DNA of 64,000 nucleotides from Saccharicrinis sp963663905 (lineage in GTDB: Bacteria > Bacteroidota > Bacteroidia > Bacteroidales > Marinilabiliaceae). Each line of letters opens with the position of its first letter. Position 1 is the first letter of the stretch. Location: positions 2,976,001 to 3,040,000 of the forward strand of contig OY760657.1 of assembly GCA_963663905.2 (NCBI GenBank), written 5' to 3'. The notes under the pieces are model-generated. The model saw only the letters and a list, made by a program, of their open reading frames with translations. It did no database searches and was not told the DNA's origin. The translations under genes were made by a program, and so were the position numbers. Of this stretch, positions 29,196 to 39,050 are shown one piece after another.

Positions 29196-30731
29196 ATGAG
29201 AAAACCAAAAAACCATATATTAGTAATCTTTGGAGCATCAGGAGATTTAACATACAGAAAGTTAGTTCCTGCTGTATTTGATTTATACAACAAGGATTTA
29301 TTACCAGAAAACTTTGCCATTTTAGGAGTTGGCCGAACTGAATTTGAGAATACAGAATTCAGGAAAAAAATGAAGGAAGGTATTCTTGAATTTGCAAACA
29401 CCAGCAAGGAAAAAGGCTGTGAAGAAAATATAGAAGCTTTTACTAATAAACTTTATTACTATTCTTTAAACACCAAAGAGGAGTCTGAATATGTGGCGTT
29501 TAAAGAGTATCTTTTTGAACTTGATAGCAAAATTCATACTGATAAGAATTTTATCTTTTATTTGGCTACTCCACCAAGCTTATATACCATAATTCCAGAA
29601 TATTTGGCAAAACAAGGCTTGAATAATGAGGAAGATGGTTTTAAAAGATTAATTGTAGAGAAGCCATTTGGTTATGATCTTCAATCTGCTCAAGCTCTAA
29701 ATAAAGAGTTACTTCAGAATTTTGAAGAAGACCAGATATACAGAATTGACCACTATTTGGGGAAAGAAACCGTGCAAAACCTATTGGTTACGCGATTTTC
29801 AAATGGGATATTTGAACCCTTATGGAACCGTAATTATATAAGTCACGTTGAAATTACATCGGCAGAAAGCATCGGTGTTGGAAATAGAGGTGGATATTAT
29901 GAAGGATCCGGAGCTTTACGAGACATGTTGCAAAATCACTTGTTGCTATTGGCAAGTCTTATTGCAATGGAGCCTCCAGCATTAATTAATTCAAACAGTA
30001 TTCGTAACGAAATTGTTAAGGTTCAACAATCAATACGACCAATCAAAGAAGAAGATGTTGAAAAGCAAGTAGTACGTGGACAATATGTTTCATCAACCAT
30101 AAAAGGTGCTAAAGTAAAAGGGTATCGTGAAGAAAAAGGAGTTGATCCTGAATCCAGAACAGAAACTTACGTTGCCATGAAATTTTTCATTGACAATATG
30201 AGATGGGCTGATGTTCCTTTTTTAATTCGTACAGGTAAGATGTTACCTACCAGAGTGACAGAGGTTGTAATTCACTTTAAACATACACCTCACCATTTAT
30301 TTGCTGAACACTCAGCAATTATGCAACAACATAATCAACTGGTAATAAGAATTCAACCGGATGAAGGTTTACTATTAAAATTTGGCATGAAGGTTCCTGG
30401 TTCAGGCTTCAATGTCCAAAATGTAAATATGGATTTTCATTATTCTGAATTATCAGACAGCTACCTTCCTGGTGCATACGAACGCTTATTGCACGACTGT
30501 ATGCTGGGTGACTCTACTTTATATTCGAGAGGTGATGCTGTTGAAGCTGCGTGGAAATTTGTTGAGCCAATTCAAAAAGCATGGGAAAATAATCCAGAGA
30601 TAACTGTTCATGGATATCCAGCAGGGACATGGGGACCGGATATTGCAGATAGTTTATTTGAAGATGAACACCTTGCCTGGCGCTACCCATGTAAAAACCT
30701 TGCAAACGATGGCAACTATTGCGAGTTATAG
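29196..30731 (+). CDS. zwf: Glucose-6-phosphate 1-dehydrogenase
   Basis: 511 residues, full length. N-terminal GASGDLTYRKL (13-23) is the NADP-binding turn, and RIDHYLGKE (about 182-190) is the active-site signature with the catalytic histidine nearby. It oxidises glucose 6-phosphate to 6-phosphogluconolactone, making NADPH in the oxidative pentose phosphate pathway. The next enzyme's gene, pgl, lies 91 bases downstream on the same strand. The 6-phosphogluconate dehydrogenase gene gnd, often clustered with these two in Bacteroidota, is not in this window. Confidence 0.97.
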   Translation: MRKPKNHILVIFGASGDLTYRKLVPAVFDLYNKDLLPENFAILGVGRTEFENTEFRKKMKEGILEFANTSKEKGCEENIEAFTNKLYYYSLNTKEESEYVAFKEYLFELDSKIHTDKNFIFYLATPPSLYTIIPEYLAKQGLNNEEDGFKRLIVEKPFGYDLQSAQALNKELLQNFEEDQIYRIDHYLGKETVQNLLVTRFSNGIFEPLWNRNYISHVEITSAESIGVGNRGGYYEGSGALRDMLQNHLLLLASLIAMEPPALINSNSIRNEIVKVQQSIRPIKEEDVEKQVVRGQYVSSTIKGAKVKGYREEKGVDPESRTETYVAMKFFIDNMRWADVPFLIRTGKMLPTRVTEVVIHFKHTPHHLFAEHSAIMQQHNQLVIRIQPDEGLLLKFGMKVPGSGFNVQNVNMDFHYSELSDSYLPGAYERLLHDCMLGDSTLYSRGDAVEAAWKFVEPIQKAWENNPEITVHGYPAGTWGPDIADSLFEDEHLAWRYPCKNLANDGNYCEL

Positions 30732-30822
30732 ACCATATGTTGAAAGTCGAAAGCTGAAAGTCACAAGTCGAATTTATGATTTACACAAGGTTTAAGGCAT
30801 CTTTATACTTTATACTAAAACA

Positions 30823-31527
30823 ATGAGTGATATAAAAATATTCAAAAACAAACAGGAACTGGCTTTAAATTTTGGCAAGCTTTTGCTCGATAAATCAGAA
30901 AGGCAGTCTCGGTTAAATATTGCTTTATCAGGAGGAAGTACTCCTAAAGCTATTTTTGATGTATTAGCATCAAATTACAGTGATAAAATAGATTGGAACA
31001 AAATTCACTTGTACTGGGGTGATGAAAGATGTGTTCCTCCTACCGATGATGAAAGCAATTATAAAATGACGCTTGATCATTTAATTAGCAAGGTAAATTT
31101 CCCAGCAATGAACATTCATCGTATTAAAGGAGAACTAGATGTTAAGGATGCCTGCAATGAATACATTGATGAATTAAACAATTCACTTCCTGTTATTGAT
31201 GAAATACCTCAATTTGATATTGTTATACTAGGAATGGGTTCTGATGGTCATACGGCTTCTATTTTTCCTTATCAAATAGAATTATGGGATTCAAAAGAGA
31301 TTTGTGTTCCAGCTAAACATCCGGAATCCGGTCAAGAAAGAGTTTCTTTTACAGGAAAATTGATTAACCATGCTAAAGAAATTTTCTTTTTAGTTACAGG
31401 AACTGATAAAAAAGAAAAGGTGAATGAGATTATTAATAAAAAAGGTAATTACACCTCCTATCCTGCTTATTTGGTAAAATCGCCAGTTTGGTTTCTTGAC
31501 GATGAGGCTGCATCTCTATTAAAATAA
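30823..31527 (+). CDS. pgl: 6-phosphogluconolactonase
   Basis: 234 residues, usual for the DevB/NagB-type lactonase. The SGGSTPKAIFDVL segment (about 34-46), YWGDERCVPP and GMGSDGHTASIFP are family signatures. It hydrolyses the lactone made by Zwf. It follows zwf by 91 bases, which contain short GAAAGTC near-repeats, and is followed by a long bidirectional terminator hairpin. Confidence 0.95.
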   Translation: MSDIKIFKNKQELALNFGKLLLDKSERQSRLNIALSGGSTPKAIFDVLASNYSDKIDWNKIHLYWGDERCVPPTDDESNYKMTLDHLISKVNFPAMNIHRIKGELDVKDACNEYIDELNNSLPVIDEIPQFDIVILGMGSDGHTASIFPYQIELWDSKEICVPAKHPESGQERVSFTGKLINHAKEIFFLVTGTDKKEKVNEIINKKGNYTSYPAYLVKSPVWFLDDEAASLLK

Positions 31528-31531
31528 AAAA

Positions 31532-31587
31532 ATAGCTATAAGCAGTTTACTATTTTAAAGAATATATAACAAACTGCTTATAGCTAT
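31532..31587. terminator. Bidirectional terminator with 17-bp perfect stem
   Basis: ATAGCTATAAGCAGTTT (31532-31548) pairs exactly with AAACTGCTTATAGCTAT (31571-31587). A-run before and T/A-rich sequence after. It separates the converging pgl (plus) and lipoprotein (minus) genes. Confidence 0.75.
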
Positions 31588-31603
31588 CTAAAATATTCAA
31601 ACA

Positions 31604-32425
31604 CTATTTCAATCTATCCAATTGATTTTTAGCAATATCAATTTCTTTTTTAATTCTAGCTATTTCCTTAAGTACAAATGATATTTCATATCCGTCACTG
31701 ATAGCTTGTTTATCAAACTTTTCCATTACAATATAGTACCGCTTTTTACCAATAAATTCTACTTTTAACGGCAAATCTACATTCTGAGCAATAAAATCTA
31801 TAATACCATTATCAGTATTATCTTTATAGTTCACAACCTCCCAAAAGCTTCCTCCATCTTCAAATCGTCTGTTATTGAATTCGTCATAAGGAATCACCTC
31901 ACTAATAACAGCCTGATCTTTATGATATACTTTAATCTGATTATGATAGATATATTTATCGCCGGAATACCTGCTTGAAATATAGAAATTACCATCCATA
32001 TCCAAATGAGATCTAAGGTATGTTCTATTAAATGAATTCTGTGGTTTTTGACGTTTATGAATCAAGATTTCCTTTTCCCCATACTCTTTACTTACAGAAA
32101 AGTTTTTCATTAAAACATCAAGTTCACTATTTTTTTGCGTCAGAGCACTATCTAAAAAAGCCAAACTCCTTTCCTGCTCACTTATTTTAATCTTTCTAAT
32201 TAAATCCTCAGCTCTTGTTACATATTCAATTTCACCAGAGAATTCATTGGCTATAGAATCTAAAATCAACATAGCATCATTATAGTGGCCTGATTCATAC
32301 AATGAAGATGCCCGGGTATATTTTTCTTTAGCAATTTCTTCAGATGTAGGACCACAAGCAACAATGGAAACAAGTATTAAACTTAACCCAATAAATAATC
32401 GTGTATTTCGAAATATATAAGTCAT
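31604..32425 (-). CDS. Lipoprotein with coiled-coil, unknown
   Basis: About 273 residues from the ATG at 32425 (a TTG two codons earlier is open). Signal peptide ends in lipobox VACG (Cys about 24). A helical segment resembling one TPR-like hairpin (KYTRASSLYESGHYNDAMLILDSIANEF) follows, then a coiled-coil stretch, a beta-rich middle (RTYLRSHLDMDGNFYISSRYSG) and a C-terminal coiled coil (IARIKKEIDIAKNQLDRLK). No family assigned. The final coil suggests oligomerisation. Confidence 0.65.
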   Translation of the reverse strand: MTYIFRNTRLFIGLSLILVSIVACGPTSEEIAKEKYTRASSLYESGHYNDAMLILDSIANEFSGEIEYVTRAEDLIRKIKISEQERSLAFLDSALTQKNSELDVLMKNFSVSKEYGEKEILIHKRQKPQNSFNRTYLRSHLDMDGNFYISSRYSGDKYIYHNQIKVYHKDQAVISEVIPYDEFNNRRFEDGGSFWEVVNYKDNTDNGIIDFIAQNVDLPLKVEFIGKKRYYIVMEKFDKQAISDGYEISFVLKEIARIKKEIDIAKNQLDRLK

Positions 32426-32540
32426 AATCAATAAATTTTAAGCAAAAATATTAAAATCAATATTTTTCACTTACTAAATGGCTTACTTTTTCAGACAAAT
32501 CAGCTCTATAATTAAATAAATGGTTTCGATTTAATGATAT

Positions 32541-33713
32541 TTACATTTTAACAAATTCAACTCTTCGATTATTTGCTTTTCCTTCATTTGTATCATTAGT
32601 ATCAATAGGTTTAGTTTCGCCAAAGCCCTTATATTTTAAACGTTGACTATCTATTCCCATTAAGACTAGTCGATCCAAAACTGCTTTTGCTCTATTTTCA
32701 GAAAGAGTTTGATTAGCATCCTGATCTCCATCACTATCCGTATGCCCTTCTACACTAAACATTAAACCAGAATTCTTTTCCAGAATTTCATAAATCTCAT
32801 TAATCACTCCCATTGATTCCGGTCTGATTGTAGCTTTATTGACATCGAACCTAATTCCATTAGTCACAATTTTTCCATCCTGTAAAAAACGATCGTAATA
32901 TTTAACACCTCCTTCTGCTATCCTAATATTTTTCACATAATCCAAATTATTATCGTTGGCATGATATGCATGTAACGAAATACCCGTTGGATTAAAATCT
33001 AAATGAGGAATATTAATTAAACGAGTATCATCAATATACGCTTTTAATTTTCCATTAGTATAAGCAATTGCAATATGTGCCCATTTATTTGCAATGGATT
33101 TATTACCCGGAATTTTACTTTTAGCAGGATAAACTTCCATGGAGGTTGGCCAAAGCTGAAGACTCTTAGATGAACTTGCCGGGGATTTTTGGTTTTTCCT
33201 GTCATAGAAGAAAATCGTGAATGAATTACGAGGGATATATACATCAAATTCAACAGTAAACACATCCGGCAAATAATCCTGATCTGAATTTTTTAGATAA
33301 GGAATTATTGTAGGACTACCTCCTCTAAACATTATTACCTTGTCATCTCCAAACTCAGCATTTTCGATTACACCATTTACCAAATCCCATTTTGAAGGAA
33401 ATTCGCCATTCTCTTCATTCATTTGATTATCTTCAAAAATCACTTTATCACCAGGAACAAAATCGTATTTTGCCCACACCAGAGAAGGCTTTGAATCTGA
33501 AACATCTTTATTATTCTCCTCCTCAATGTTTAAACTCTCTTTTTCTGCCTCCTCAGGCTCAGTCTTCTCCTCATCCTGATTAATAACCTTATCTATTTCT
33601 TTTTCTGTTTTTTGTTCTAATTTCTTTTTAAGTTTTGAACCTATGTTAATTTGACTATTTACTATAGACGAAAAGATTATACAAGTAGAAATAATAAATA
33701 AAAGCTTCTTCAT
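32541..33713 (-). CDS. OmpA-family protein with LamG-like domain
   Basis: 390 residues from ATG 33713 (a TTG 27 bases upstream is open but would precede the signal peptide). Signal peptide, then an acidic coiled region (EKTEKEIDKVINQDEEKTEPEEAE), a concanavalin/LamG-like beta domain (about 85-255; ANKWAHIAIAYTNGKLKAYID) and a C-terminal OmpA domain (about 280-390) with NKATIRPESM, EGHTDSDGD and NRRVEFVKM. OmpA domains bind peptidoglycan, so this probably links a surface-exposed carbohydrate-binding-like domain to the cell wall. Confidence 0.88.
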   Translation of the reverse strand: MKKLLFIISTCIIFSSIVNSQINIGSKLKKKLEQKTEKEIDKVINQDEEKTEPEEAEKESLNIEEENNKDVSDSKPSLVWAKYDFVPGDKVIFEDNQMNEENGEFPSKWDLVNGVIENAEFGDDKVIMFRGGSPTIIPYLKNSDQDYLPDVFTVEFDVYIPRNSFTIFFYDRKNQKSPASSSKSLQLWPTSMEVYPAKSKIPGNKSIANKWAHIAIAYTNGKLKAYIDDTRLINIPHLDFNPTGISLHAYHANDNNLDYVKNIRIAEGGVKYYDRFLQDGKIVTNGIRFDVNKATIRPESMGVINEIYEILEKNSGLMFSVEGHTDSDGDQDANQTLSENRAKAVLDRLVLMGIDSQRLKYKGFGETKPIDTNDTNEGKANNRRVEFVKM

Positions 33714-34043
33714 TTTTCTGTTTTTTACATATTTGCCCAACTATTTAAATACACATATCATATTCCTTTTGAATATGTGAAAACAAAAACCATTAATACT
33801 GATTAAATATTACATTCACAAAAGCACAATAATAAACCAGTAAATAAAGGGATTACGCTCGGAAGTTCATGTTATACAATTACATTAGTAAACTGTTATT
33901 AACACAAATAATGACTACAGAACCAAGTATATTGAAATAAAAAATCTCTTGATTAAATCAACTATATAAGTTAGTCAATTTTTTAGCATAAAAAAAGGTG
34001 TATCAAGATCATGAAACACCCTTTGTAATAAATATTGATTCAA
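33714..34043. other. Intergenic region, about 330 bases
   Basis: AT-rich and without coding potential. It holds one terminator hairpin (33994-34024) and probably the promoter of the OmpA-family gene near 33750-33800, but I could not find a good TAnnTTTG/TTTG pair there. Confidence 0.5.
33994..34024 (-). terminator. Terminator after the subtilase gene
   Basis: Minus strand: AAAGGGTGT and ACACCTTT form a stem with one bulged base, followed by seven T. It lies 20 bases past the subtilase stop. Confidence 0.75.
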
Positions 34044-36794
34044 TTAATAATCCTTAAGATTAATATACTTATTAACAACATTACCTTTTAAAGTTTGTAA
34101 GACAATAAAATATATACCTGCATTAAGATTTGGTAAATAAAATGATGTATTACCAGAACTAATATATGTTTCACCTTCACTAACTCTTTTGCCATCTGCA
34201 TTAACAACAAACCAATAAACATTCTCTGATTCTATATTCAAATTTTTATAATACATGATTCCATTCAAATAGAAGCTTTTATATGTGATAAACGTATTTT
34301 CATAAGTATTTGGAATTGATTCCTTGATATAAAAATCATCCACCCCGGCACCATTTCCCCATTCATCATTATCATCAAATAAAAAAGCCAATTGAATTAC
34401 ATCAATATCCTCATCTTTTTGCAAACTTTCAGAAACAAGAGTCCAACTCTCTGCAGAACTCAGTTCATTCAAAAATATCCATTCCTGATTAATAGATGTT
34501 CGATAATAAAGACTCAAATGATCATTAGTACTATATACACCATTATTTAAATAATATTGAGATTCTATAGTTATTACATCATCGTTACGAATATCAATAG
34601 GGGGGCTTATCAGCAGATCTGTTATATGAATATCCCCCCCCATATTATCGGAATTAATCCCCATAAACCAGGTGTCATTTCCTGTAAAATCTAAATATGT
34701 TGAACTCAATAGTGAATGATCTCCATACCTCCAACCAAGTTCAGTATTCAAATACTGCCAATCACTATTTTCTAATTCAAAATCCTCTAGATAAGGGATC
34801 TGATATATTGGTAATCCTTTAATTGAAATACCATTTGAATATGTTGATTTATTAGTACTGTTATCTCCATAAACAGCTTTTACCTCATAAACTAGCTCAT
34901 CATATAAAGTATATGAATCATCTATATAAAAAGTATCTTCTGTTGTAGCTATATAAATAGAATTGCAATAAATTTCATATTTATTAGCAATAGTCTTTTG
35001 CGGAGGACTCCAATATATTTTAATTCCATATGGATCATAGAACCCATTTAGGTTTGTTGGTGGCAAAAAACCAATTTCATAATTATGTCCGGAAACTATT
35101 AAACTAAACAACTGTTTATCCGACACAATTTTTGAAGCATCAACACAAATTTGATATTCTCCCAACTCACAATTGGCTATTATAACCTGCTCTACATTAT
35201 CCAATACATTTATCCCTTTTATTGCTGGAGATGATGGTGATTCCGGATCTAAAATAAAAGGATAATAAATCACGCCATCCTTAGTTATGTATAGATCCAG
35301 ATTATTAATTAATCTGGAAGTTGAATTATTTAATTCTGGATCTGTAACCGGCCCTGGCAAATCAGTCCAAACCAATGTAACTTTAATCTCTTCTCCTTCA
35401 TTCACTAAAATGGATTTTGAAAAAGTATTACCTTTTAAAACAGATGCTTCAGTAATAATCTCTCCTGCTGACAAAATATTACCTTCTAATAATTGATGTG
35501 CTTTATCAAAATCAACCATTCCCCATCCACTTTGATAATTAGGGCCTGGATTTTCTGTAATATTAATTGCAGAATGAATTAATAAGCCTTTTATGGATGA
35601 TGATAATAAGTCAACACCTGGCTGAAATTGATATTGCAATTCATCCAGTAAGGCTACTCCACCAGATACAAGAGCTGCCGACATGGAAGTTCCGGAATAA
35701 TTTCCATATGAACTCTCGTCTGTAGCAATACAAGAAAACACATTAACTCCAGGGGCCACAACATCAGGTTTTACTCTACCATCATCAGTAGGGCCATACG
35801 ATGAAAAAGTAGTAACAGAAAGGTCATCTTGTTCTGTTAATACACTGCCTACAGTTATAACGTTTTTTGCTACACCATTCATTCCCAAACAATCATAACC
35901 ATCTTCTCCGCCATCAATATCTCTTATTACATTTGAATTCTTCCATTTCCCAAGCCAAACCTTATGTGTTACAGGTTGACTTTGGGGCCCTTCATGCAAA
36001 TCATTACCTGCAGATACGACCATTGTATAATTTGGTAATATGCTACATAACTCATCAATACTAGCAGAAATATTTCCATAAAATCCAAACTTATAATCTT
36101 CACCTGTATCGATGCTTGTACTACCATACCAATACCAAATTTCCTCATCACTATTATAGTTCCAACCTGATACTGGACCATAAGAATGATTAGACAGAAT
36201 AATATTCTGCTCATCATAAGCCAAACCAACCTCAACAATATCATTTATATAATCAGACGAAAAAAGTCTGGATTCCGGAGCCATGCCTTTCGCTTCAGAA
36301 TTTTCACCTTTTGCAGCTATCGTTCCTCCTACATGCGTGGCATGGTTCTTATAATTAACCGATTCATTAATCTGTATACGAGAAACATCATCATTTATAA
36401 ACTCAACATGCTGGTCAAAAACATGTCCGGCATCCCATATCCCAACAACCTGATGTTGACCAAGTATATTATAATGCCAATCAGAGACTTGATAAAACGA
36501 ACTAATTCCGGTAAAAACACCTTCAGATAAATTATGTGAATGAAAATACAAAGGTGTTTCACCCACAAAATAAATCAAACGTTTAGGGTCGTTTGGATTT
36601 ATTAAAGTATCCCCTATAATATCGAATTGCTCAAAGTAAGCTATTGCTGAACTATGCGATAAATAAAATTCAGTATTTTTACGTTGCAAATAATTTTGTA
36701 ATGATGTATTCCTTTGAAAGGCTTGACCTGATAATAGTAGTGAAAACCCAAACCAAAAGAGCTTAAATGCCATTATTCTTATAAAAACATTCAT
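34044..36794 (-). CDS. S8-family subtilisin-like protease with T9SS-type C-terminus
   Basis: 916 residues. Signal peptide about 1-25 (an ATG at residue 8 is an alternative start). The S8 catalytic triad is visible: Asp121 (GIWDAGHVF), His151 (NHATHVGGTIAAKG) and Ser near 370 (YSGTSMSAALVSGG). After the catalytic and P-like domains come a fibronectin-like segment and a cleaved-adhesin-like jellyroll (about 650-840; GAGVDDFYIKE). The last ~75 residues (SSGNTSFYLPNLNAGIYFIVL... VNKYINL) look like a type A T9SS sorting domain, so it is probably exported by T9SS and surface-anchored or released. The upstream lipoprotein gene is separated by a terminator. Confidence 0.88.
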   Translation of the reverse strand: MNVFIRIMAFKLFWFGFSLLLSGQAFQRNTSLQNYLQRKNTEFYLSHSSAIAYFEQFDIIGDTLINPNDPKRLIYFVGETPLYFHSHNLSEGVFTGISSFYQVSDWHYNILGQHQVVGIWDAGHVFDQHVEFINDDVSRIQINESVNYKNHATHVGGTIAAKGENSEAKGMAPESRLFSSDYINDIVEVGLAYDEQNIILSNHSYGPVSGWNYNSDEEIWYWYGSTSIDTGEDYKFGFYGNISASIDELCSILPNYTMVVSAGNDLHEGPQSQPVTHKVWLGKWKNSNVIRDIDGGEDGYDCLGMNGVAKNVITVGSVLTEQDDLSVTTFSSYGPTDDGRVKPDVVAPGVNVFSCIATDESSYGNYSGTSMSAALVSGGVALLDELQYQFQPGVDLLSSSIKGLLIHSAINITENPGPNYQSGWGMVDFDKAHQLLEGNILSAGEIITEASVLKGNTFSKSILVNEGEEIKVTLVWTDLPGPVTDPELNNSTSRLINNLDLYITKDGVIYYPFILDPESPSSPAIKGINVLDNVEQVIIANCELGEYQICVDASKIVSDKQLFSLIVSGHNYEIGFLPPTNLNGFYDPYGIKIYWSPPQKTIANKYEIYCNSIYIATTEDTFYIDDSYTLYDELVYEVKAVYGDNSTNKSTYSNGISIKGLPIYQIPYLEDFELENSDWQYLNTELGWRYGDHSLLSSTYLDFTGNDTWFMGINSDNMGGDIHITDLLISPPIDIRNDDVITIESQYYLNNGVYSTNDHLSLYYRTSINQEWIFLNELSSAESWTLVSESLQKDEDIDVIQLAFLFDDNDEWGNGAGVDDFYIKESIPNTYENTFITYKSFYLNGIMYYKNLNIESENVYWFVVNADGKRVSEGETYISSGNTSFYLPNLNAGIYFIVLQTLKGNVVNKYINLKDY

Positions 36795-36812
36795 CTTGAA
36801 AGGATATTAAAA

Positions 36813-36836
36813 AGCCTTACTTTTTTTTGTAAGGCT
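36813..36836 (-). terminator. Terminator between lipoprotein and subtilase genes
   Basis: AGCCTTAC (36813-36820) pairs with GTAAGGCT (36829-36836), loop of eight T, with T-run on the minus strand after the stem. It lies just past the lipoprotein gene. Confidence 0.7.
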
Positions 36837-36852
36837 CTCTTGTTATAGATAA

Positions 36853-38007
36853 TTATAACTCAGGTTTAAACTCATGTTTTCCCAGATATTCAACCAAGTT
36901 ACTCTCATGTATAAATTCTAATACCTGAACAGCATCATCACATGCAATTGTAAAGGCTTCCAAATTATATATAGGTTTATCGTTTTCTAATTCAGTGGTA
37001 AATGGAACAATATCGAATATTGAAAATACATCTTCACTATATGTTCCATCTCCATTAAGCGAAGTAATTTTAACCCATTCCTGAGCATAAATATTCTTAC
37101 GGTTGTACTCGAAATTATTAAAATCGTAAAATAAGAGATCTTTATAATAAGAGTCATCACAATCCTCATAAACATCTACTAGTTTAATAGCATTTTCGGA
37201 ATTGTATGCATTCATAAAACCATTAATATATACAATCTCATCTTTTGTTACCGTACCCGTTTTATCAGAACCTGCAGCATATGCAGAAGCTGCTAATTGC
37301 AAAATATCATCATCTGTAAATCCTTGTAAATAGAGAAAATTTAATTGACTAGTTACACTAAGAGCAGATTGCATTAATTCCCTGTAAATAGCCATATTTT
37401 CTCTAGGTGAATCAATTGTTTTATCATCATCTTCGTCAACACCTGGTAACCAATCCTCCTGACCGTAAACAGCTACAAGTCTTCCAGAAGCATCTGTAGT
37501 AATATAATCACCTTGTAATAAACTAGAAATTGCTTCATCTAAACCATCATCTAAAACACTATTAGGCGAACGAATTAAATTAATCCTTCCAAATTCCACC
37601 TCTTTAGGGAAATAAGTATCATCATCGATTTCCCCCTCTTCATTTACACTTAAAGCAACATAATCTCCATTTGCAGTTACAGGTTCTCCTGTTTCATCAA
37701 ATGCCATTACTAAAGGATACCAGATCTCTTCTTCTCCATGTTCATCAATTACAGTAAGAGACTTCATTAATGGAACACCGTCTTCATTTCTAATTAAAAT
37801 ATATAAATCGCCATAATCATCTCCTTTTACAACCTGAGTATCATCATTTTGATTTCTATGATCATTTTCATCCACATTACCCCCTATCCAGTCTGGAGCA
37901 TCTGAATCTAAATCTGGTTCAGGAACAACGTCTTTTCCTCCTTTTTCACACGAAATCACAAAGAGAGATAACATAATAACCCATAATATTTTTGTATAAA
38001 TTTTCAT
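36853..38007 (-). CDS. Acidic lipoprotein, unknown
   Basis: About 384 residues from ATG 38007 (a GTG one codon earlier is open). Signal peptide and lipobox VISC (Cys about 20). The mature protein is unusually acidic at its N-terminus (EPDLDSDAPDW... NVDENDHRNQNDDTQ) and continues with a beta-rich region and a helical C-terminal part. A possible Ca-binding-like DEDDDKTIDSPRE occurs near residue 200. No family recognised. It is transcribed toward the subtilase gene but is separated from it by a terminator hairpin. Confidence 0.6.
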   Translation of the reverse strand: MKIYTKILWVIMLSLFVISCEKGGKDVVPEPDLDSDAPDWIGGNVDENDHRNQNDDTQVVKGDDYGDLYILIRNEDGVPLMKSLTVIDEHGEEEIWYPLVMAFDETGEPVTANGDYVALSVNEEGEIDDDTYFPKEVEFGRINLIRSPNSVLDDGLDEAISSLLQGDYITTDASGRLVAVYGQEDWLPGVDEDDDKTIDSPRENMAIYRELMQSALSVTSQLNFLYLQGFTDDDILQLAASAYAAGSDKTGTVTKDEIVYINGFMNAYNSENAIKLVDVYEDCDDSYYKDLLFYDFNNFEYNRKNIYAQEWVKITSLNGDGTYSEDVFSIFDIVPFTTELENDKPIYNLEAFTIACDDAVQVLEFIHESNLVEYLGKHEFKPEL

Positions 38008-38222
38008 CACAATTCATTTAAAGTTTCTCTGATTTTAAGTATCAATTTTCACATACCAATTGCTATTGGTAAATATTATACCATCCATATAATAGCTATA
38101 GACACAGGAACAAAATATCCTCTATTTTGAATTCAAAAAAGATTAATATAAATTTACAAGTACTTAAGAGTAAACTCAATACCTAATTGGAGGAAGATTT
38201 ATACACAAAAAAAGTATTTTAT

Positions 38223-38900
38223 CTACCCAAAAAGTTTAGAATAACAGGTTACTTTTTTACATCCTAAACAAAATTGCTCTCCGGGAGATTCCAGTAAACC
38301 ATTTCGGCATGCATATCTGATTAAACCAAGATAATTTTTGGCACCAAACTTTCGCATTATATTTTTTCGGTGAGTCCGAACAGTAGCTTCACTTAAATTA
38401 AGGTCATCTGCTATCTGTTTAGTATGTTGCATATTTACGACTCCCACTAATACATCTAATTCGCGTTTAGTTAATTTTGAGTGATCATCTGTATGTAAAA
38501 GATGGTTTGAAAGAATCTCAGTAACATTGGCACTAAAGAACTTTTCACCACGAGAAACCTGATTAATGGATAAAAATAAATTTTCCTTAGAATCCGATTT
38601 TAATACATAAGCATCAATACCTTCTTGTATTATAATATCTACAAATTGATTGTCCATAACGAAGCCAACTACAATAACCTTTTGATTATTACTTTTGAGG
38701 TATTTAACCTGATCAACTAACTCTACATTTGGACAATTGGATTCTAATATAAAAATGGAAGTATTTAAATATTCTATATCAGGTATTTCCTTTAGCTCCA
38801 GAGTTTTTAATACATTAAATTCTGTATTCCTGTTTAATAGACACGCCAACGACTCTGCCCATAACAAATTGCTATATAATAGTACAAGGTGCTTTTTCAT
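38223..38900 (-). CDS. LuxR-type regulator with degenerate receiver and Cys-rich tail
   Basis: 225 residues. The N-terminal ~120 residues have receiver-like fold spacing, but the phosphoacceptor position reads IFILES (Glu53) instead of Asp, and the early acidic pair is not evident. The C-terminal HTH is a clear LuxR/GerE type (LTKRELDVLVGVV... HTKQIADDLNLSEATVRTHRKNIMRKFG, about 143-185). A tail FCLGCKKVTC (about 211-220) holds three cysteines that might bind metal or respond to redox. No histidine kinase is adjacent. DNA binding is likely; the signal is unknown and phosphorylation at the usual site is not possible. Confidence 0.82.
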   Translation of the reverse strand: MKKHLVLLYSNLLWAESLACLLNRNTEFNVLKTLELKEIPDIEYLNTSIFILESNCPNVELVDQVKYLKSNNQKVIVVGFVMDNQFVDIIIQEGIDAYVLKSDSKENLFLSINQVSRGEKFFSANVTEILSNHLLHTDDHSKLTKRELDVLVGVVNMQHTKQIADDLNLSEATVRTHRKNIMRKFGAKNYLGLIRYACRNGLLESPGEQFCLGCKKVTCYSKLFG

Positions 38901-39004
38901 TATAAAAGTAGATTCTGGAATAATTAACTAATAGTAAATTACATTGTTAAATCTGTAATCGCACCTATTTAAATTATCATTTATTTTTAGCAATGTCAAT
39001 AAAA

Positions 39005-39030
39005 AAGGTGCTCCAAAATTGAAGCACCTT
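39005..39030 (-). terminator. Terminator after the ssb-like gene
   Basis: Minus strand: AAGGTGCT pairs with AGCACCTT, followed by six T. It lies 20 bases past the stop of the SSB-type gene. Confidence 0.8.
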
Positions 39031-39050
39031 ATCAAAATTAATCAGTTATT

